From: JBHIET01 sp046760785
GTDB taxonomy: Bacteria > Chloroflexota > Anaerolineae > B4-G1
DNA length: 64,000 nucleotides
Assembly (NCBI GenBank): GCA_046760785.1
Contig: JBHIET010000001.1
Coordinates: 28,881 to 92,880, forward strand
Reading direction: 5' to 3'
Below are positions 48,413 to 57,718 of the stretch, piece by piece. The notes under the pieces are model-generated. The model was not told the origin of the DNA and made no database searches. It saw only the letters and a program-made list of their open reading frames with translations. Every line of letters begins with the position of its first letter. Within the stretch, counting starts at the first letter, position 1. A program made the translations under genes and the position numbers.

Positions 48413-51250
48413 ATGCAGTCAGCCGTTAGCAGCTGGTGTCAGCAACGGCTGATTGCTGTATTGGATATGTGCAACTCGCAACTCGCAATTCGCAATTCGC
48501 TATGTGTAATTCTGGCTCTGGCGCTGGGTCTCATCGCGGCTGCACCTTTCCTCACCCGGCCTGGCCTGCCACACCATACGGATGCTGAACTCCACGTCTA
48601 TCGCGCCGCCGAGTTGGGCCATATCCTCCACGCCGGCGTCCTCTATCCGCGCTGGGCTCCCGACTTCTACTTCGGCTACGGCTATCCCATCTTTAACTAC
48701 TATGCTCCGCTGACTTACTACCTGGCCAATCTGTTTGACCTGCTGCCGGGCGTGGGAATCGTGGGCGGGGTCAAAGCGGTGTTCGTCCTGGGGTTAGTCA
48801 TCGCTTCGCTGGGGGCCTACCTGCTGGGGCGCGAACTCTTCGGCCCTGAGGCGGGGGTGTTGGCGGCCGCATCCTTCACTTTTGCCCCTTATGTTGTGTT
48901 CGTTGACCCGCATGCCCGTGGCGACTTGGCGGAGCATTTCGCTGTCTGCCTGCTCCCGCTGGTTTTCTATACGTTCCGTCGTCTGATGAGCGGTGCCCTG
49001 AGCTCGTCGAAGGGTAGGGTGGGGGGGAGAGGGGCGTTGCTGGGAAGCGTGTTGACACTGGCGGCTCTCGTGTTCAGCCATAATCTCCTTGGCCTGGTCA
49101 CCAGTGGCTTGTTGATGGTCTATTGGGTGTGGCAGATTGTGTTCAGCAGAGGGCGCGGTCGGGCGGGGTGGGGGATGCTGGCGTTTGCCTTAGCGGCGGC
49201 CATCGTAGCCTTTTTCTGGCTCCCGTCTTTGCTGGAGTGCGATGCCATCAAGCTCGACGTCGTCGGCCCAGGCCACTTCGACTTTCGCGAACACTTCCTT
49301 TCACTCAGCGAATTGTTGGCTCCCTCGCGTATTCTTGATCTGGGCGCGACGGCCCCCCATCACTGGCACAACTTGGGTCTAGCCCAATGGTTGCTGGCTT
49401 TGCCTGCGTTGGGTGCACTTCTGCGACGCGAGGCGTCTGGGCGGCGGGTGCTATTCTATTTCGTCCTGGTTGGGCTGGGCCTGATCTTCCTCCTGTTGCC
49501 CGTCTCTATGCCCATCTGGGAAAGTGTCCCGTTGATGGAGTACCTTCAATTCCCCTGGAGGTTACTAGGACCGATCAATCTGATGCTGGCGGTGTGTGCT
49601 GCAGGTGGTGCGGCTTTACTTCCCGCCGGGCGCTGGCGCACTCCAATACTGGCTGCGGGACTGACTACGATTTTGATGCTCGCGTTGCCGGTCTTGTATC
49701 CGCCGATGTGGGCGCCGGACTTCGGCCCCACCGCACCTTGGGACATCATTCAGTGGGAGCAGCGGAGTGGTGCACTCGGTACGACCTCCACCGGTGACTT
49801 CCTGCCGGTGGAGGCAGCGCTGTCGCCTGTGCGGCCTGCGCCGTGGTTGGTTGAATCTTACTTGCAGCCCGGCTCAGTAGATAGGATCAATCGTTTTACG
49901 CTGCCTGATGGTGCCAGGGTCGAGATCGTTGAGCAGGGACCGCTATACAATCGCATTACCGTCAATACGCCCGAGCAGTTTGTCTTGCGCCTGCTTACGT
50001 TCTACTTCCCGGGTTGGCGGGCCTACGTGGATGGTAAGGAGGTTGAGATTGAGGTGGCCGGCCCCGAGGGCTTCATTACCCTGTGGGTGCCCGAAGGGGA
50101 ACATGAGGTGCTGGTGCGTTTTGAGAGCACGCCACCACGCACGGCCGGGTGGATCATCTCGGCGGTTGGCCTGGTCATGTTGATCGTTGCATTGGTGCTG
50201 ATGCGTGCCCCCCGTGTTCGCAATCTACAATCTGCAATCCGCAATCGTCCGACTGAGCGCTCACGACTAAGTCCGCAATCCGCAATCTGGCTGGGCGGGG
50301 CACTTCTGCTATTTGTGTTTCTCAAGGCTGTAGTGATAGACCCACAGGACGGCCGGCTGCGCTATACCTCACCACCGGGCCAAGCGTGGGCTGCCCAACA
50401 CGAACTGCGGGCGAACTTCGGTGGCCAGATTGAGCTGCTAGGCTACGATCTGCCCCGGCAGCATGTTCGTTCCGGCGACGAATTCCCCGTAGTGTTGTAT
50501 TGGCATGCCCTGTTGCCTTTGGGTGTGAACTACCAGTCTTTTGTGCATCTGACTCGCCCGCCGCACATCCTGTGGGGCCAGGACGATCATCTTAACCCGG
50601 GCGACCTGCCGACGACTCGCTGGCCATTCGACAAGTACGTGTGGGACGAATACGAGGTCCAGGTACTGCCGGGGACACCGCCGGGGGAGTACGTGCTCAG
50701 TGCTGGACTCTATTCGTGGGCTGGAGGCTATCGCTTGCAACGGTACGATGAGGAAGGCGACAGCGCTGTGATTGCTTCAGTTGAGGTGGAGCGCCCGCGT
50801 CGCCAGCCTCAATTGGATGAATTGAAAATGACGCGCCAGGTGATGGCGACCTTCTCGGAGGGCAGCGTCACGTTGCTGGGGTATGCCCAACCCGACAACC
50901 AGGCGACGTTGCCAGGCGAATGGCGTGTCACACTCTTCTGGCGTGCCGACAGCGATCATCCCGCTGCGCGTGTCCGTGACCTGGTGTTGCTGGACGCCGA
51001 GGGGCAGGAAGTGTGGCGGCTCTCAGGAACGCCGGTGGATGGCTACTATCCCTTTGAAGCGTGGCAGGCTGGCGAGGTCGTGCGCGATCCGCTCGTGTTT
51101 GTCTTGGCACAGCCACTGGACCTAAAACCGGGTATCTACCGCTTTGATGTGACGGTGAGTGCGGATGTGCCCCTTCTACCCGAGGGGGCGAGCGGACCCT
51201 CTGTAGCTCTGGGTACAGTGGAGTTCATAGCGAAAGAAGGCGAGGAGTGA
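48413..51250 (+). CDS. Large membrane glycosyltransferase-like protein (PMT/6-PTP-synthase-related type)
   Basis: The frame of 945 aa opens with a repeat-coded stretch (NSQLAIRNSL). The first membrane segment (VILALALGLIAAAPFL) and the luminal loop with HTDAELHVYRAAELGHIL and YPRWAPDFYFGYGYPIFNYYAPLTYY follow, typical of the PMT/ArnT-like superfamily. About ten membrane segments precede residue 430, and soluble beta-rich domains fill the C-terminal half. Residues about 603-622 are encoded by a permuted repeat (RNLQSAIRN). The start is uncertain: neither ATG 48413 nor ATG 48467 has a good RBS. It probably transfers sugar from a lipid carrier in the cell envelope. Confidence 0.8.
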   Translation: MQSAVSSWCQQRLIAVLDMCNSQLAIRNSLCVILALALGLIAAAPFLTRPGLPHHTDAELHVYRAAELGHILHAGVLYPRWAPDFYFGYGYPIFNYYAPLTYYLANLFDLLPGVGIVGGVKAVFVLGLVIASLGAYLLGRELFGPEAGVLAAASFTFAPYVVFVDPHARGDLAEHFAVCLLPLVFYTFRRLMSGALSSSKGRVGGRGALLGSVLTLAALVFSHNLLGLVTSGLLMVYWVWQIVFSRGRGRAGWGMLAFALAAAIVAFFWLPSLLECDAIKLDVVGPGHFDFREHFLSLSELLAPSRILDLGATAPHHWHNLGLAQWLLALPALGALLRREASGRRVLFYFVLVGLGLIFLLLPVSMPIWESVPLMEYLQFPWRLLGPINLMLAVCAAGGAALLPAGRWRTPILAAGLTTILMLALPVLYPPMWAPDFGPTAPWDIIQWEQRSGALGTTSTGDFLPVEAALSPVRPAPWLVESYLQPGSVDRINRFTLPDGARVEIVEQGPLYNRITVNTPEQFVLRLLTFYFPGWRAYVDGKEVEIEVAGPEGFITLWVPEGEHEVLVRFESTPPRTAGWIISAVGLVMLIVALVLMRAPRVRNLQSAIRNRPTERSRLSPQSAIWLGGALLLFVFLKAVVIDPQDGRLRYTSPPGQAWAAQHELRANFGGQIELLGYDLPRQHVRSGDEFPVVLYWHALLPLGVNYQSFVHLTRPPHILWGQDDHLNPGDLPTTRWPFDKYVWDEYEVQVLPGTPPGEYVLSAGLYSWAGGYRLQRYDEEGDSAVIASVEVERPRRQPQLDELKMTRQVMATFSEGSVTLLGYAQPDNQATLPGEWRVTLFWRADSDHPAARVRDLVLLDAEGQEVWRLSGTPVDGYYPFEAWQAGEVVRDPLVFVLAQPLDLKPGIYRFDVTVSADVPLLPEGASGPSVALGTVEFIAKEGEE
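48468..48502. repeat. AT-rich permuted repeat at the 5' end of the glycosyltransferase gene
   Basis: TGCAACTCGCAACTCGCAATTCGCAATTCGC words; they encode NSQLAIRNS if the ATG at or before 48467 is used. Same family as 12453-12510. Confidence 0.6.
48996..49014. repeat. CCCTGAGCTCGTCGAAGGG repeat inside the glycosyltransferase gene
   Basis: Followed by TAGGGTGGGGGGGAG, it encodes a soluble loop (GALSSSKGRVGGRG) between membrane segments without breaking the frame. Variant of the repeat at 47493-47511. Confidence 0.55.
50218..50289. repeat. AT-rich permuted repeat inside the glycosyltransferase gene
   Basis: CGCAATCTACAATCTGCAATCC and GTCCGCAATCCGCAATCTG words encode RNLQSAIRN...SPQSAIW at a membrane-soluble junction. 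The peptide LQSAIRN is identical to that in the double HdrA. Confidence 0.7.
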
Positions 51251-51252
51251 CA

Positions 51253-52239
51253 ATGGTTGAGATGACAAAAAGCGAGCGGTTGGTGGCTGCCATCCGCGGC
51301 GAACCGGTGGATCGGCCGCCAGTGGCGTTGTGGCGACATTTTCCTGGCGATGACCAACAGCCTGAGGACTTGGCGGCGGCGGCTTTTGCCTTCCAGCGCC
51401 GCTATGACTTCGACTTCGTCAAGGTGACGCCGGCCAGCAGTTTCTGCCTGCGGGATTGGGGATCGCAGGATCGCTGGGTGGGCAGCCCGGAAGGGACTCG
51501 TGAGTACACCTTCTATCCCATCCAGGCTCCCGAGGATTGGCGCGGGCTTCGTCCCCTCGACCCTGCCCAGGGGTCGCTGGGTGCGCAATTGTGCTGTCTT
51601 CGCCTGATTGCAGATAAACTGGCGGGCGAGGCCCCTTTCATCCAGACCATCTTCAGCCCTCTGGCCCAGGCCAAGAACCTGGTGGGCAGGGAGCAGTTGC
51701 TAGTGCACCTGCGCCGCCATCCTGATGCAATTCGTGCTGGGCTGGAGGCTATCACTGAGACGACGATCCGGTTCATCCAGGCAGCGCGTGAGACGGGCAT
51801 TGCCGGGGTGTTCTACGCTGTGCAACACGCGCAATATGGGTTGCTGAGTGGGGAAGAGTATGCTGCCTTTGGCCGTCCCTATGACTTGCGGGTATTGGAA
51901 GCAGCACAGGGGTTGTGGCTCAATGTGCTGCATCTACACGGGACCGACGTGATGTTTGATCTCTTAGCAGACTATCCGGTCCAGGTGATCAACTGGCATG
52001 ATCGAGAGACGTGGCCAACGCTGGCCGAGGCGCAGCGATGCTTTGGCGGAGCAGTGTGTGGTGGACTGCAGCGCTGGGAGGTGGTCATACGGGGTACTCC
52101 CGATCAGGTCTGGGGGCAGGCTGCCGACGCGATCGCGCAGACTGGGGGGCAACGCTTTATCCTTGGTACGGGTTGTGTCACACCCATCGTGGCTCCGACG
52201 TCAAACATTCGTGCGGCGCGAGAAGTGGTGGATGGGTGA
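51253..52239 (+). CDS. Uroporphyrinogen decarboxylase (URO-D) family protein
   Basis: ATG 51253 (328 aa) has GAGGAG 5 nt upstream; a GTG at 51247 overlaps the previous stop. The sequence has the URO-D barrel pattern: KSERLVAAIRGEPVDRPPVALWRHF at the N-terminus, DFVKVTPASSF, LHLHGTDVMFDLL, VQVINWHDRE and FILGTGCVTPIVAP. Family members are either HemE or corrinoid/methyl-transfer proteins of the MtaA/CmuA type. The PVALWRHFPGDD stretch fits the methyltransferase-like branch better than HemE. No corrinoid-protein gene is adjacent, so the substrate is open. Confidence 0.8.
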   Translation: MVEMTKSERLVAAIRGEPVDRPPVALWRHFPGDDQQPEDLAAAAFAFQRRYDFDFVKVTPASSFCLRDWGSQDRWVGSPEGTREYTFYPIQAPEDWRGLRPLDPAQGSLGAQLCCLRLIADKLAGEAPFIQTIFSPLAQAKNLVGREQLLVHLRRHPDAIRAGLEAITETTIRFIQAARETGIAGVFYAVQHAQYGLLSGEEYAAFGRPYDLRVLEAAQGLWLNVLHLHGTDVMFDLLADYPVQVINWHDRETWPTLAEAQRCFGGAVCGGLQRWEVVIRGTPDQVWGQAADAIAQTGGQRFILGTGCVTPIVAPTSNIRAAREVVDG

Positions 52240-52249
52240 CTCTGCGTCT

Positions 52250-52933
52250 CTAGTGCTGCGAGTGCTGTGCGAGGGTGCGCGTCAAAATCCCTTCCCGTTC
52301 AGATAGATCGGGGGATTGCCTTTTGTGGCGACGTTCCTCCTGTTGTTGAGGCTGCTGAGTCTGGGCGCGTTGTAGCGCGATTTCCATCGTCGTCTTGGCG
52401 GGCTCCTCTTCAGGCTCGTCCTCTGGTAATGTGTCCCCAAGACCTAGCATCGTCAGATCAATGCGTCGTTTCCGCCGGTCCACTTTGAGGATGCGCACTT
52501 CGATCTCTTCGCCGATCCGCATCAGTTCGGATGGGTGGCGGACGTAGCTAACCGACATCTCCCGAACGTGCAGCAAGCCCGGGCGTTCAGCCCCGATGTC
52601 AACAAAAGCGCCATAAGACTCGAGCCGTGTCACAGTGCCCGTGTGAACCTGTCCCTCTGCTAACTGATGCCAATCCAGCTTGGGCGGTTCGATCATCGTC
52701 AAGCCGATTTGGCCCCGTGCTGGGTCCACTTTGGTGACCCACACTGTCACACTGTCTCCTGGCTGAACCACGTCCGTGACCCGGTTCACTTGGGTGGGGG
52801 AGAGCTGGGAAATGTGTATCACCCCATCTCGTTCCAGGCCGATGTCCACCACTGCGCCATACATATGAGTTTCCTTGACGGTCCCCCGCAGACGCATCTT
52901 GGGTTGCAGATCGGTGATAGATGTGATTTCCAT
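52250..52933 (-). CDS. S1-domain RNA-binding protein
   Basis: Two S1 domains are clear: residues 10-80 (GTVKETHMYGAVVDIGLERDGVIHISQLS) and 92-165 (GTVTRLESYGAFVDIGAERPGLLHVREMS). A Gln/Glu-rich, probably disordered tail follows (QQPQQQEERRHKRQ). The proteins bind RNA in translation or RNA turnover. GAAGGAG precedes ATG 52933. It is convergent with the URO-D gene (11 bp apart) and separated from smpB by a short palindromic element. Confidence 0.9.
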   Translation of the reverse strand: MEITSITDLQPKMRLRGTVKETHMYGAVVDIGLERDGVIHISQLSPTQVNRVTDVVQPGDSVTVWVTKVDPARGQIGLTMIEPPKLDWHQLAEGQVHTGTVTRLESYGAFVDIGAERPGLLHVREMSVSYVRHPSELMRIGEEIEVRILKVDRRKRRIDLTMLGLGDTLPEDEPEEEPAKTTMEIALQRAQTQQPQQQEERRHKRQSPDLSEREGILTRTLAQHSQH

Positions 52934-52992
52934 GCGATACTCCTTCTTCCTTGTCGAACAGGCTTCATGTCAATGTCACTCCCGTCGCTATC

Positions 52993-53055
52993 TTCGCATA
53001 GTCATTATGATCTTTCGATTCTTTCTAGCATCGAAAGTGATTCAGGCTACGCGAA
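52993..53055. repeat. Short palindromic element, copy B (63 bp)
   Basis: It begins TTCGCATAGTCATTATG and ends GGCTACGCGAA. Internally CTTTCGAT and ATCGAAAG form an 8 bp stem. It matches copy A at 45192-45260 in the first 17 bases with one difference. Confidence 0.55.
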
Positions 53056-53116
53056 AAAGAACGGCTGGTTAAGCGGACACCCGAGGTACTCCAGGGTGGG
53101 GGAGTAACCGGTCGTC

Positions 53117-53581
53117 CTATCGCCGATGTCGTTCCTTTAGCACGCGCTCAACCTCCCGCTGAGCATCCCGCTCGGCGATAGCCTGCCGTTTGTCATACTT
53201 CCGTTTTCCTCGCGCCAGCGCGATCTCAACCTTGGCCCGGCCACGCTTCAAGTACAGGCATGTCGGCACGATGGTGTATCCGCGTTCCTGAACGCGAGAG
53301 ACCAGGCAGTTGATCTCCCGGCGATGGAGCAGCAGCTTGCGCGGACGAAGTGGCTCGTGGCCGCACCGCCCCGACGGGTCGTAGGGTGCGATGTGCACGT
53401 TGAGCAGCCATAGCTCCCCGTTCCTAGGTCGTACGTACCCATCGCTCAGGTTCACCCTACCAGCGCGGATGGACTTGATCTCCGTCCCTGTCAGGATCAG
53501 GCCAGCCTCACGCCGCTCTTCGAGGTAAAAATCGCGAGCAGCCTTGCGGTTGGTGGCGATGATTTTGACCCCTGACATCAC
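53117..53581 (-). CDS. smpB: SmpB, tmRNA-binding protein
   Basis: SmpB carries tmRNA to stalled ribosomes. The 154 aa sequence has NRKAARDFYLEERREAGLILTGTEIKSIRAG, ELWLLNVHIAPY, RPRKLLLHRREI and the basic tail (KRKYDKRQAIAERDAQREVERVLKERH). The start overlaps the stop of the S41 peptidase (ATGA, 53578-53581); a second ATG one codon later is possible. No tmRNA gene was found in the window. Confidence 0.96.
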   Translation of the reverse strand: MMSGVKIIATNRKAARDFYLEERREAGLILTGTEIKSIRAGRVNLSDGYVRPRNGELWLLNVHIAPYDPSGRCGHEPLRPRKLLLHRREINCLVSRVQERGYTIVPTCLYLKRGRAKVEIALARGKRKYDKRQAIAERDAQREVERVLKERHRR

Positions 53582-54867
53582 TCACCCGTGAGCAGGTATT
53601 CAACGGCCCGCTCTAACTGAGGATCGGCGCCAGGCTCCAGGTCCTCCTCCTCAGGCCATGGGACTTCGAGGTCGGGTGTGAGGCCCTGGCCGTGGATGGC
53701 CCGGTCGTTGGGCGTGAACCATAAAGCAGAGGTGACCCGCAACTCGGAGCCGTCGCTGAGGGTAAAGGGCCGTTGCACGGATCCTTTGCCGAAGGTGCGC
53801 TCCCCGACCAGTATGGCCCGTTCCCGGTCCTGGAGAGCGCCCGCGACGATCTCCGCTGCGCTGGCGGTGCCTCCGTCCACCAATACTACCAGCGGGACGT
53901 CCTCTCCCACATCTCCGGGGTCAGCCTCGAACTTCCGCTCATTGCCATTGCTCCAGCGCTCAACGACGACCACGCCATCGTCGAGAAAGAGATCACCAAC
54001 CTCCACAGCCTGGTCCAGCCACCCTCCAGGATTCCCGCGTAGGTCGAGAACAATGCCATGTGGGTCCTGAGCCAGAAGTTCCTCCAGACCATCCTCCATC
54101 CGCGCACTGGCCGTGGCGCTGAAATCGTACAATCTAAGGTAGCCGACGCCATCGTCGCGCATCTCCACCTCAACGATGGGAATCTCAAGGCGTGCGCGGG
54201 TGGCAGTGACCTCGAACGGCTCTGGTGTCCCTGTGCGCTCGATGAGCAGCGTGACCTCGGTGCCAGCCGGGCCGCGAATCAAACCGATGGCCTCGTAGAT
54301 CGTGCTGCCGACGATGGAGACGCCATCAACCTCTAGGACCCGGTCGCCGGCCAGTATCCCCGCCTGCTCGGCTGGCCCCTCCTCGAAAGTCTCCACAATC
54401 TCCAGCTTGCCCGCCTCGTCCATACTCACAAACGCGCCAATGCCCTCGAACTCGCCGGTGGCATCCTCGGCCAGGATCGCCGCGACATCAGGCTCCATAA
54501 AGGCGGTATATTCGTCGTCCAGCGTGCTCAGCATCCCCTTAATGGCAGCGTAGGTCACCTCTTGCATATCCGGCAGCTCGCCGTAGAAGTTGTCCTGTAC
54601 CAGCTCCCACACCTCCCAGAATAGCTGGAAGGTTTCCTGATCTTCGCCCTCTGGCGTGGGGATCGGAACAGGTGTGGATGTGGGTGCAGCCTCTGCAGGC
54701 GACGGAGCGGCCGTCGGAGCGGCCCCAGGCCATGGCGGCAGAGCACCGCTCTGGGTCAATACGTAAGAAGAACCGAAGCCGGCGACAAACGCAACCGCCG
54801 AAAGCGCCAGCACGATTGTACCTACGAGCACGAGCTTAATCACGTTACGCAAGACGCTGTCCATCAT
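53578..54867 (-). CDS. S41 family C-terminal processing peptidase
   Basis: The 429 aa protein begins with one membrane segment (LVLVGTIVLALSAVAFVAGFGSSYVL) and a Pro/Thr-rich linker. A PDZ domain (GIGAFVSMDEAGKLEIVE, AGILAGDRVLEVDGV) and the protease core follow. The catalytic Ser is in DGGTASAAEIVAGAL and the catalytic Lys in RTFGKGSVQ. It is probably anchored on the outer face of the membrane and trims or degrades envelope proteins. It follows a paralogue 24 nt away and overlaps smpB. Confidence 0.93.
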   Translation of the reverse strand: MMDSVLRNVIKLVLVGTIVLALSAVAFVAGFGSSYVLTQSGALPPWPGAAPTAAPSPAEAAPTSTPVPIPTPEGEDQETFQLFWEVWELVQDNFYGELPDMQEVTYAAIKGMLSTLDDEYTAFMEPDVAAILAEDATGEFEGIGAFVSMDEAGKLEIVETFEEGPAEQAGILAGDRVLEVDGVSIVGSTIYEAIGLIRGPAGTEVTLLIERTGTPEPFEVTATRARLEIPIVEVEMRDDGVGYLRLYDFSATASARMEDGLEELLAQDPHGIVLDLRGNPGGWLDQAVEVGDLFLDDGVVVVERWSNGNERKFEADPGDVGEDVPLVVLVDGGTASAAEIVAGALQDRERAILVGERTFGKGSVQRPFTLSDGSELRVTSALWFTPNDRAIHGQGLTPDLEVPWPEEEDLEPGADPQLERAVEYLLTGE

Positions 54868-54890
54868 CAGCTCCTAATGTTCAACTATTG

Positions 54891-56069
54891 TCATTCTGAT
54901 ACCCGGCGCTGTAGGTAGTCCACAGCGTAGCCAAGTTGCTGATCCTGTGGCCCATCGCCGCGCGGGATGTAGACATCGGGCTTCAGGCCCTGCCCGTCGA
55001 TTCGGTGCTGGCTGGGCGTCAACCAAATTGCCGCAGTGACGTGCAACGACGAACCGTCGGAGAGCTCGTAGATCAGTTGGACCGACCCCTTGCCGTAGGT
55101 GGGCTCCCCAACCAACAGAGCACGATCCCGGCCCTGCAGAGCACCAGCGACGACCTCGGCTGCGCTGGCGGTTCCACCGTTGACCAGCACGACCAAAGGC
55201 ACATCGGTGGCAACGCCACCACCTCGCACCGGAAAGGTGAGCTCCTCGGCATCCCGCTTCAGTTCGTACAACACAACACCATCCTGGAGAAACTGGCTGG
55301 CGGTAGCTACGGCTGGATCAACCAGCCCGCCATAGTTGTCCCGCAGGTCCAAGACCAGGCTGATGGTCTCCGCTGCTTGCAGCTCTTGGAGAGCGGCTAC
55401 TACCTCGCCGCCTGTTCTCTCGGTGAAGTTCTCTATGTGAATATAGCCGATGTCGGGGGCCTGATCGAGCACCCGCCAAGTGACGGAGGGCACCTGAATC
55501 TCCTCCCGGGTGATCGTGAGATCGAACAGTGGGGTGGGGGGGCGAGAGAGCGTAAGTGTCACAGGTGTACCCACCTCACCGTGGAGGTAAGCACTCACGT
55601 TGTCTGTTGTCATCTCATCAGTGATCGCCTTGCCGTCCATTGCCAGCAGGATGTCCCCCTCAAGAACCCCAGCACGCTGGGCAGGGGAGTCGGGATAAGG
55701 AGAGAGCACCATTTGACCATCTGCATCGCGCCACAGCGTGACGCCTATGCCGCCGAAGGCCCCACGCATCCGGTCTCGCTCCAGTTCGCGGGGCTGGGGC
55801 TCGACAAAGACGGTATAGGGGTCATTGAGCAGTGCCAGGGCCCCATGGATGGCCCCATAGGTGCGCTCACGTGGCGAAGGAAGCTCACCATAGAAATTCC
55901 GCTCCAGCCGATCCCAGGCTTCCCAGAACACATCCAAAGGCTGCGCTTGGCCGACCCGCTGCAGTTCGTCCCACACACGGTAGGTGCCGAATCCAGCTGT
56001 GTAAGCCAGACAGAGGCAGAGGAACAGACCACTGATCAGCCGAAAGGCCCGCCCGGCTGAACTAGACAT
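54891..56069 (-). CDS. S41 family C-terminal processing peptidase, paralogue
   Basis: ATG 56069 (392 aa) has AGGAG 8 nt upstream; the longer frame to 56324 runs through the promoter. The order is as in the neighbour: a membrane segment (LISGLFLCLCLAYTAGFGTY), a PDZ domain (GIGVTLWRDADGQMVL, AGVLEGDILLAMDGKAI), the Ser motif NGGTASAAEVVAGAL and the Lys motif PTYGKGSVQ. The pair looks like a local duplication that has diverged considerably. Confidence 0.92.
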   Translation of the reverse strand: MSSSAGRAFRLISGLFLCLCLAYTAGFGTYRVWDELQRVGQAQPLDVFWEAWDRLERNFYGELPSPRERTYGAIHGALALLNDPYTVFVEPQPRELERDRMRGAFGGIGVTLWRDADGQMVLSPYPDSPAQRAGVLEGDILLAMDGKAITDEMTTDNVSAYLHGEVGTPVTLTLSRPPTPLFDLTITREEIQVPSVTWRVLDQAPDIGYIHIENFTERTGGEVVAALQELQAAETISLVLDLRDNYGGLVDPAVATASQFLQDGVVLYELKRDAEELTFPVRGGGVATDVPLVVLVNGGTASAAEVVAGALQGRDRALLVGEPTYGKGSVQLIYELSDGSSLHVTAAIWLTPSQHRIDGQGLKPDVYIPRGDGPQDQQLGYAVDYLQRRVSE

Positions 56070-56130
56070 AGTAACAACTCCTGCTAGGCGTAAAGCTGGA
56101 CGATAAAACCTGAGATTTCCATATTTAGCT

Positions 56131-56158
56131 ATTCTAACACAAAGCAGAGGGCAGGCAA
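56131..56158 (-). promoter_or_regulatory. Promoter of the S41 peptidase-smpB operon
   Basis: TTGCCT and TAGAAT on the minus strand are 16 nt apart, with the -10 62 nt upstream of ATG 56069. Confidence 0.4.
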
Positions 56159-56470
56159 GTTTGGGGGGAGCTCCAACTGTGGTCTGTGGTGGTTGGTGAA
56201 GTTGGGCACTGCTTGTCAAACCGCACTTGACATAAAGATACCTCAGCAAGGGTATTGGACAAGCACCGCCGGCAGGATCCGCGCCTCCGCGCAATCCGCT
56301 TCCGACGCGGCTTCCAGGGAGCATTATGACACGTCGTCATGCCAGTTGGAGGTTTTCGTAGAAGCTGGCAATTCGCTTCTGTTATGTCGTGGTGTTATGT
56401 CAAGTATATATAGCTGAAAGCAACTGAGGTGACATAAGTTTTTTAGTCGGAAGTTACAATCGAGCGCAAG
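56159..56470. other. Divergent intergenic region without recognised gene
   Basis: This stretch between the two divergent promoters has no convincing frame, RNA gene or repeat. GCCAG (56340) and CTGGC (56367) could pair around a 20 nt loop, and TTATGTCGTGGTGTTATGTC is a loose direct repeat. Nothing else was seen. Confidence 0.4.
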
Positions 56471-56499
56471 TGGACAAAAATGCAGCGTTGGCTTATAAT
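56471..56499 (+). promoter_or_regulatory. Promoter of the winged-helix ferredoxin gene
   Basis: TGGACA and a perfect TATAAT are 17 nt apart, 84 nt upstream of ATG 56584. The about 80 nt leader contains no recognised riboswitch. Confidence 0.6.
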
Positions 56500-56583
56500 C
56501 AGGCTTGACTCAAGAACTTGGGATAGCTCCCCACGCCACACTCTCCTCGACAGAGAAGAGCGCTAAACATAAGGAGAACAAGC

Positions 56584-57666
56584 ATGTCTGAAGATGTCTA
56601 CCGCAAACTAGCCCAGCGATTGGATGCCATCCCCAATGGTTTCCCGGCCACCGAGAGCGGCGTGGAATTGCGCCTGCTGGCGAAGATCTTCACACCAGAG
56701 GAAGCAACCCTGGCCAGTGTGATGCGCTTAACCCACGAGCCAGCCACTGATATCGCCGCCCGCGCAGACGTGGATGCCGACGCCGCCTACCGCACGCTCA
56801 AGGGAATGGTTCGTAAGGGCCAGATCATCGCCAGAAAAAGCAAGGGCAAACTCACCTTCAGGCTAATGCCCTTCGTCGTCGGCATCTACGAGGAACAGTT
56901 GCCACGCATGGACGCGGAGCTGGCGGCGCTGTTCGAGCAGTACTTCCAAGAGACACAAGGTGGCAGCATCACCCGCGACGCACCTGCTATCCACCGCGTC
57001 ATCCCTGTCGAGGAAGCGATCCCCTTCGACCTGGAGATCTTCCCCTTCGAACGTGCCACCGAACTGCTGGATGGGGCCAAATCGTGGGGCGTGCGCGACT
57101 GCATCTGCCGCGTCCAGCAGAAACTCGTCGGCAAGGGATGTAACCACCCGGTTGAGAACTGTCTGGTCTTTGCACCGCTCGAGGGGGTCTTCGATCACGG
57201 CAAGGTCACCCGTCCCATCACCAAGGAGGAGGCGCTGCGCATCCTGCGCGAGGCCGAGGAGGCGGGCTTGGTCCACTCCACCGGCAATTACCGCGACGGC
57301 CACTACTACATCTGCAACTGCTGCACCTGCTGCTGCGGGATACTGCGCGGCGTGGCTGAGTTCGGCATCCCCACCGCCGTTGCTCATTCCGATTTTCGCG
57401 CTATCGTGGACGCCGAGGTATGCGTCGGCTGCGCCGATTGCGTCGAGCGCTGCCAGTTCGGGGCGCTTGCAGTGCCGGAGGACGTCTGCGTGGTGGATCA
57501 CGTTCGCTGTGTGGGCTGCGGGTTGTGTGCCACCGTCTGCCCTGCCGACGCGTTGCACCTGGAGCGCCGGTCTGAGGGCGAGACACCCCCGCTGCCAGCC
57601 AACATCAGGGATTGGATGACGCAGCGTGCCGAGGAACGTGGCATCTCGATCTCAGGTGTCCTCTAA
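56584..57666 (+). CDS. Winged-helix-like domain fused to a cysteine-rich 4Fe-4S protein
   Basis: ATG 56584 follows AAGGAGAACAAGC. Residues 40-105 resemble a winged helix (EATLASVMRLTHEPATDIAARADVDADAAYRTLKGMVRKGQIIARKSKGKLTF). The middle part holds scattered cysteines (VRDCICRVQQKLVGKGCNHPVENC) and an unusual cluster YICNCCTCCCGILRG (about residues 240-254). The C-terminus is a regular two-cluster ferredoxin (CVGCADCVERC, CVGCGLCATVCP). Such proteins are annotated as 4Fe-4S proteins in anaerobes, but their reaction is unknown to me. The N-terminal fold may bind DNA or a protein partner, making a redox-sensing regulator possible. Confidence 0.75.
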   Translation: MSEDVYRKLAQRLDAIPNGFPATESGVELRLLAKIFTPEEATLASVMRLTHEPATDIAARADVDADAAYRTLKGMVRKGQIIARKSKGKLTFRLMPFVVGIYEEQLPRMDAELAALFEQYFQETQGGSITRDAPAIHRVIPVEEAIPFDLEIFPFERATELLDGAKSWGVRDCICRVQQKLVGKGCNHPVENCLVFAPLEGVFDHGKVTRPITKEEALRILREAEEAGLVHSTGNYRDGHYYICNCCTCCCGILRGVAEFGIPTAVAHSDFRAIVDAEVCVGCADCVERCQFGALAVPEDVCVVDHVRCVGCGLCATVCPADALHLERRSEGETPPLPANIRDWMTQRAEERGISISGVL

Positions 57667-57718
57667 TAACTGCGTTTTGCCAGCGACGGCTGGAGAACGC
57701 AACGAGGTTGCCTTCACA

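Noticed and set aside
56193..56417. Small plus-strand frame in the divergent spacer
   Set aside because: No RBS, no motif, and it overlaps the promoter region of the S41 operon.
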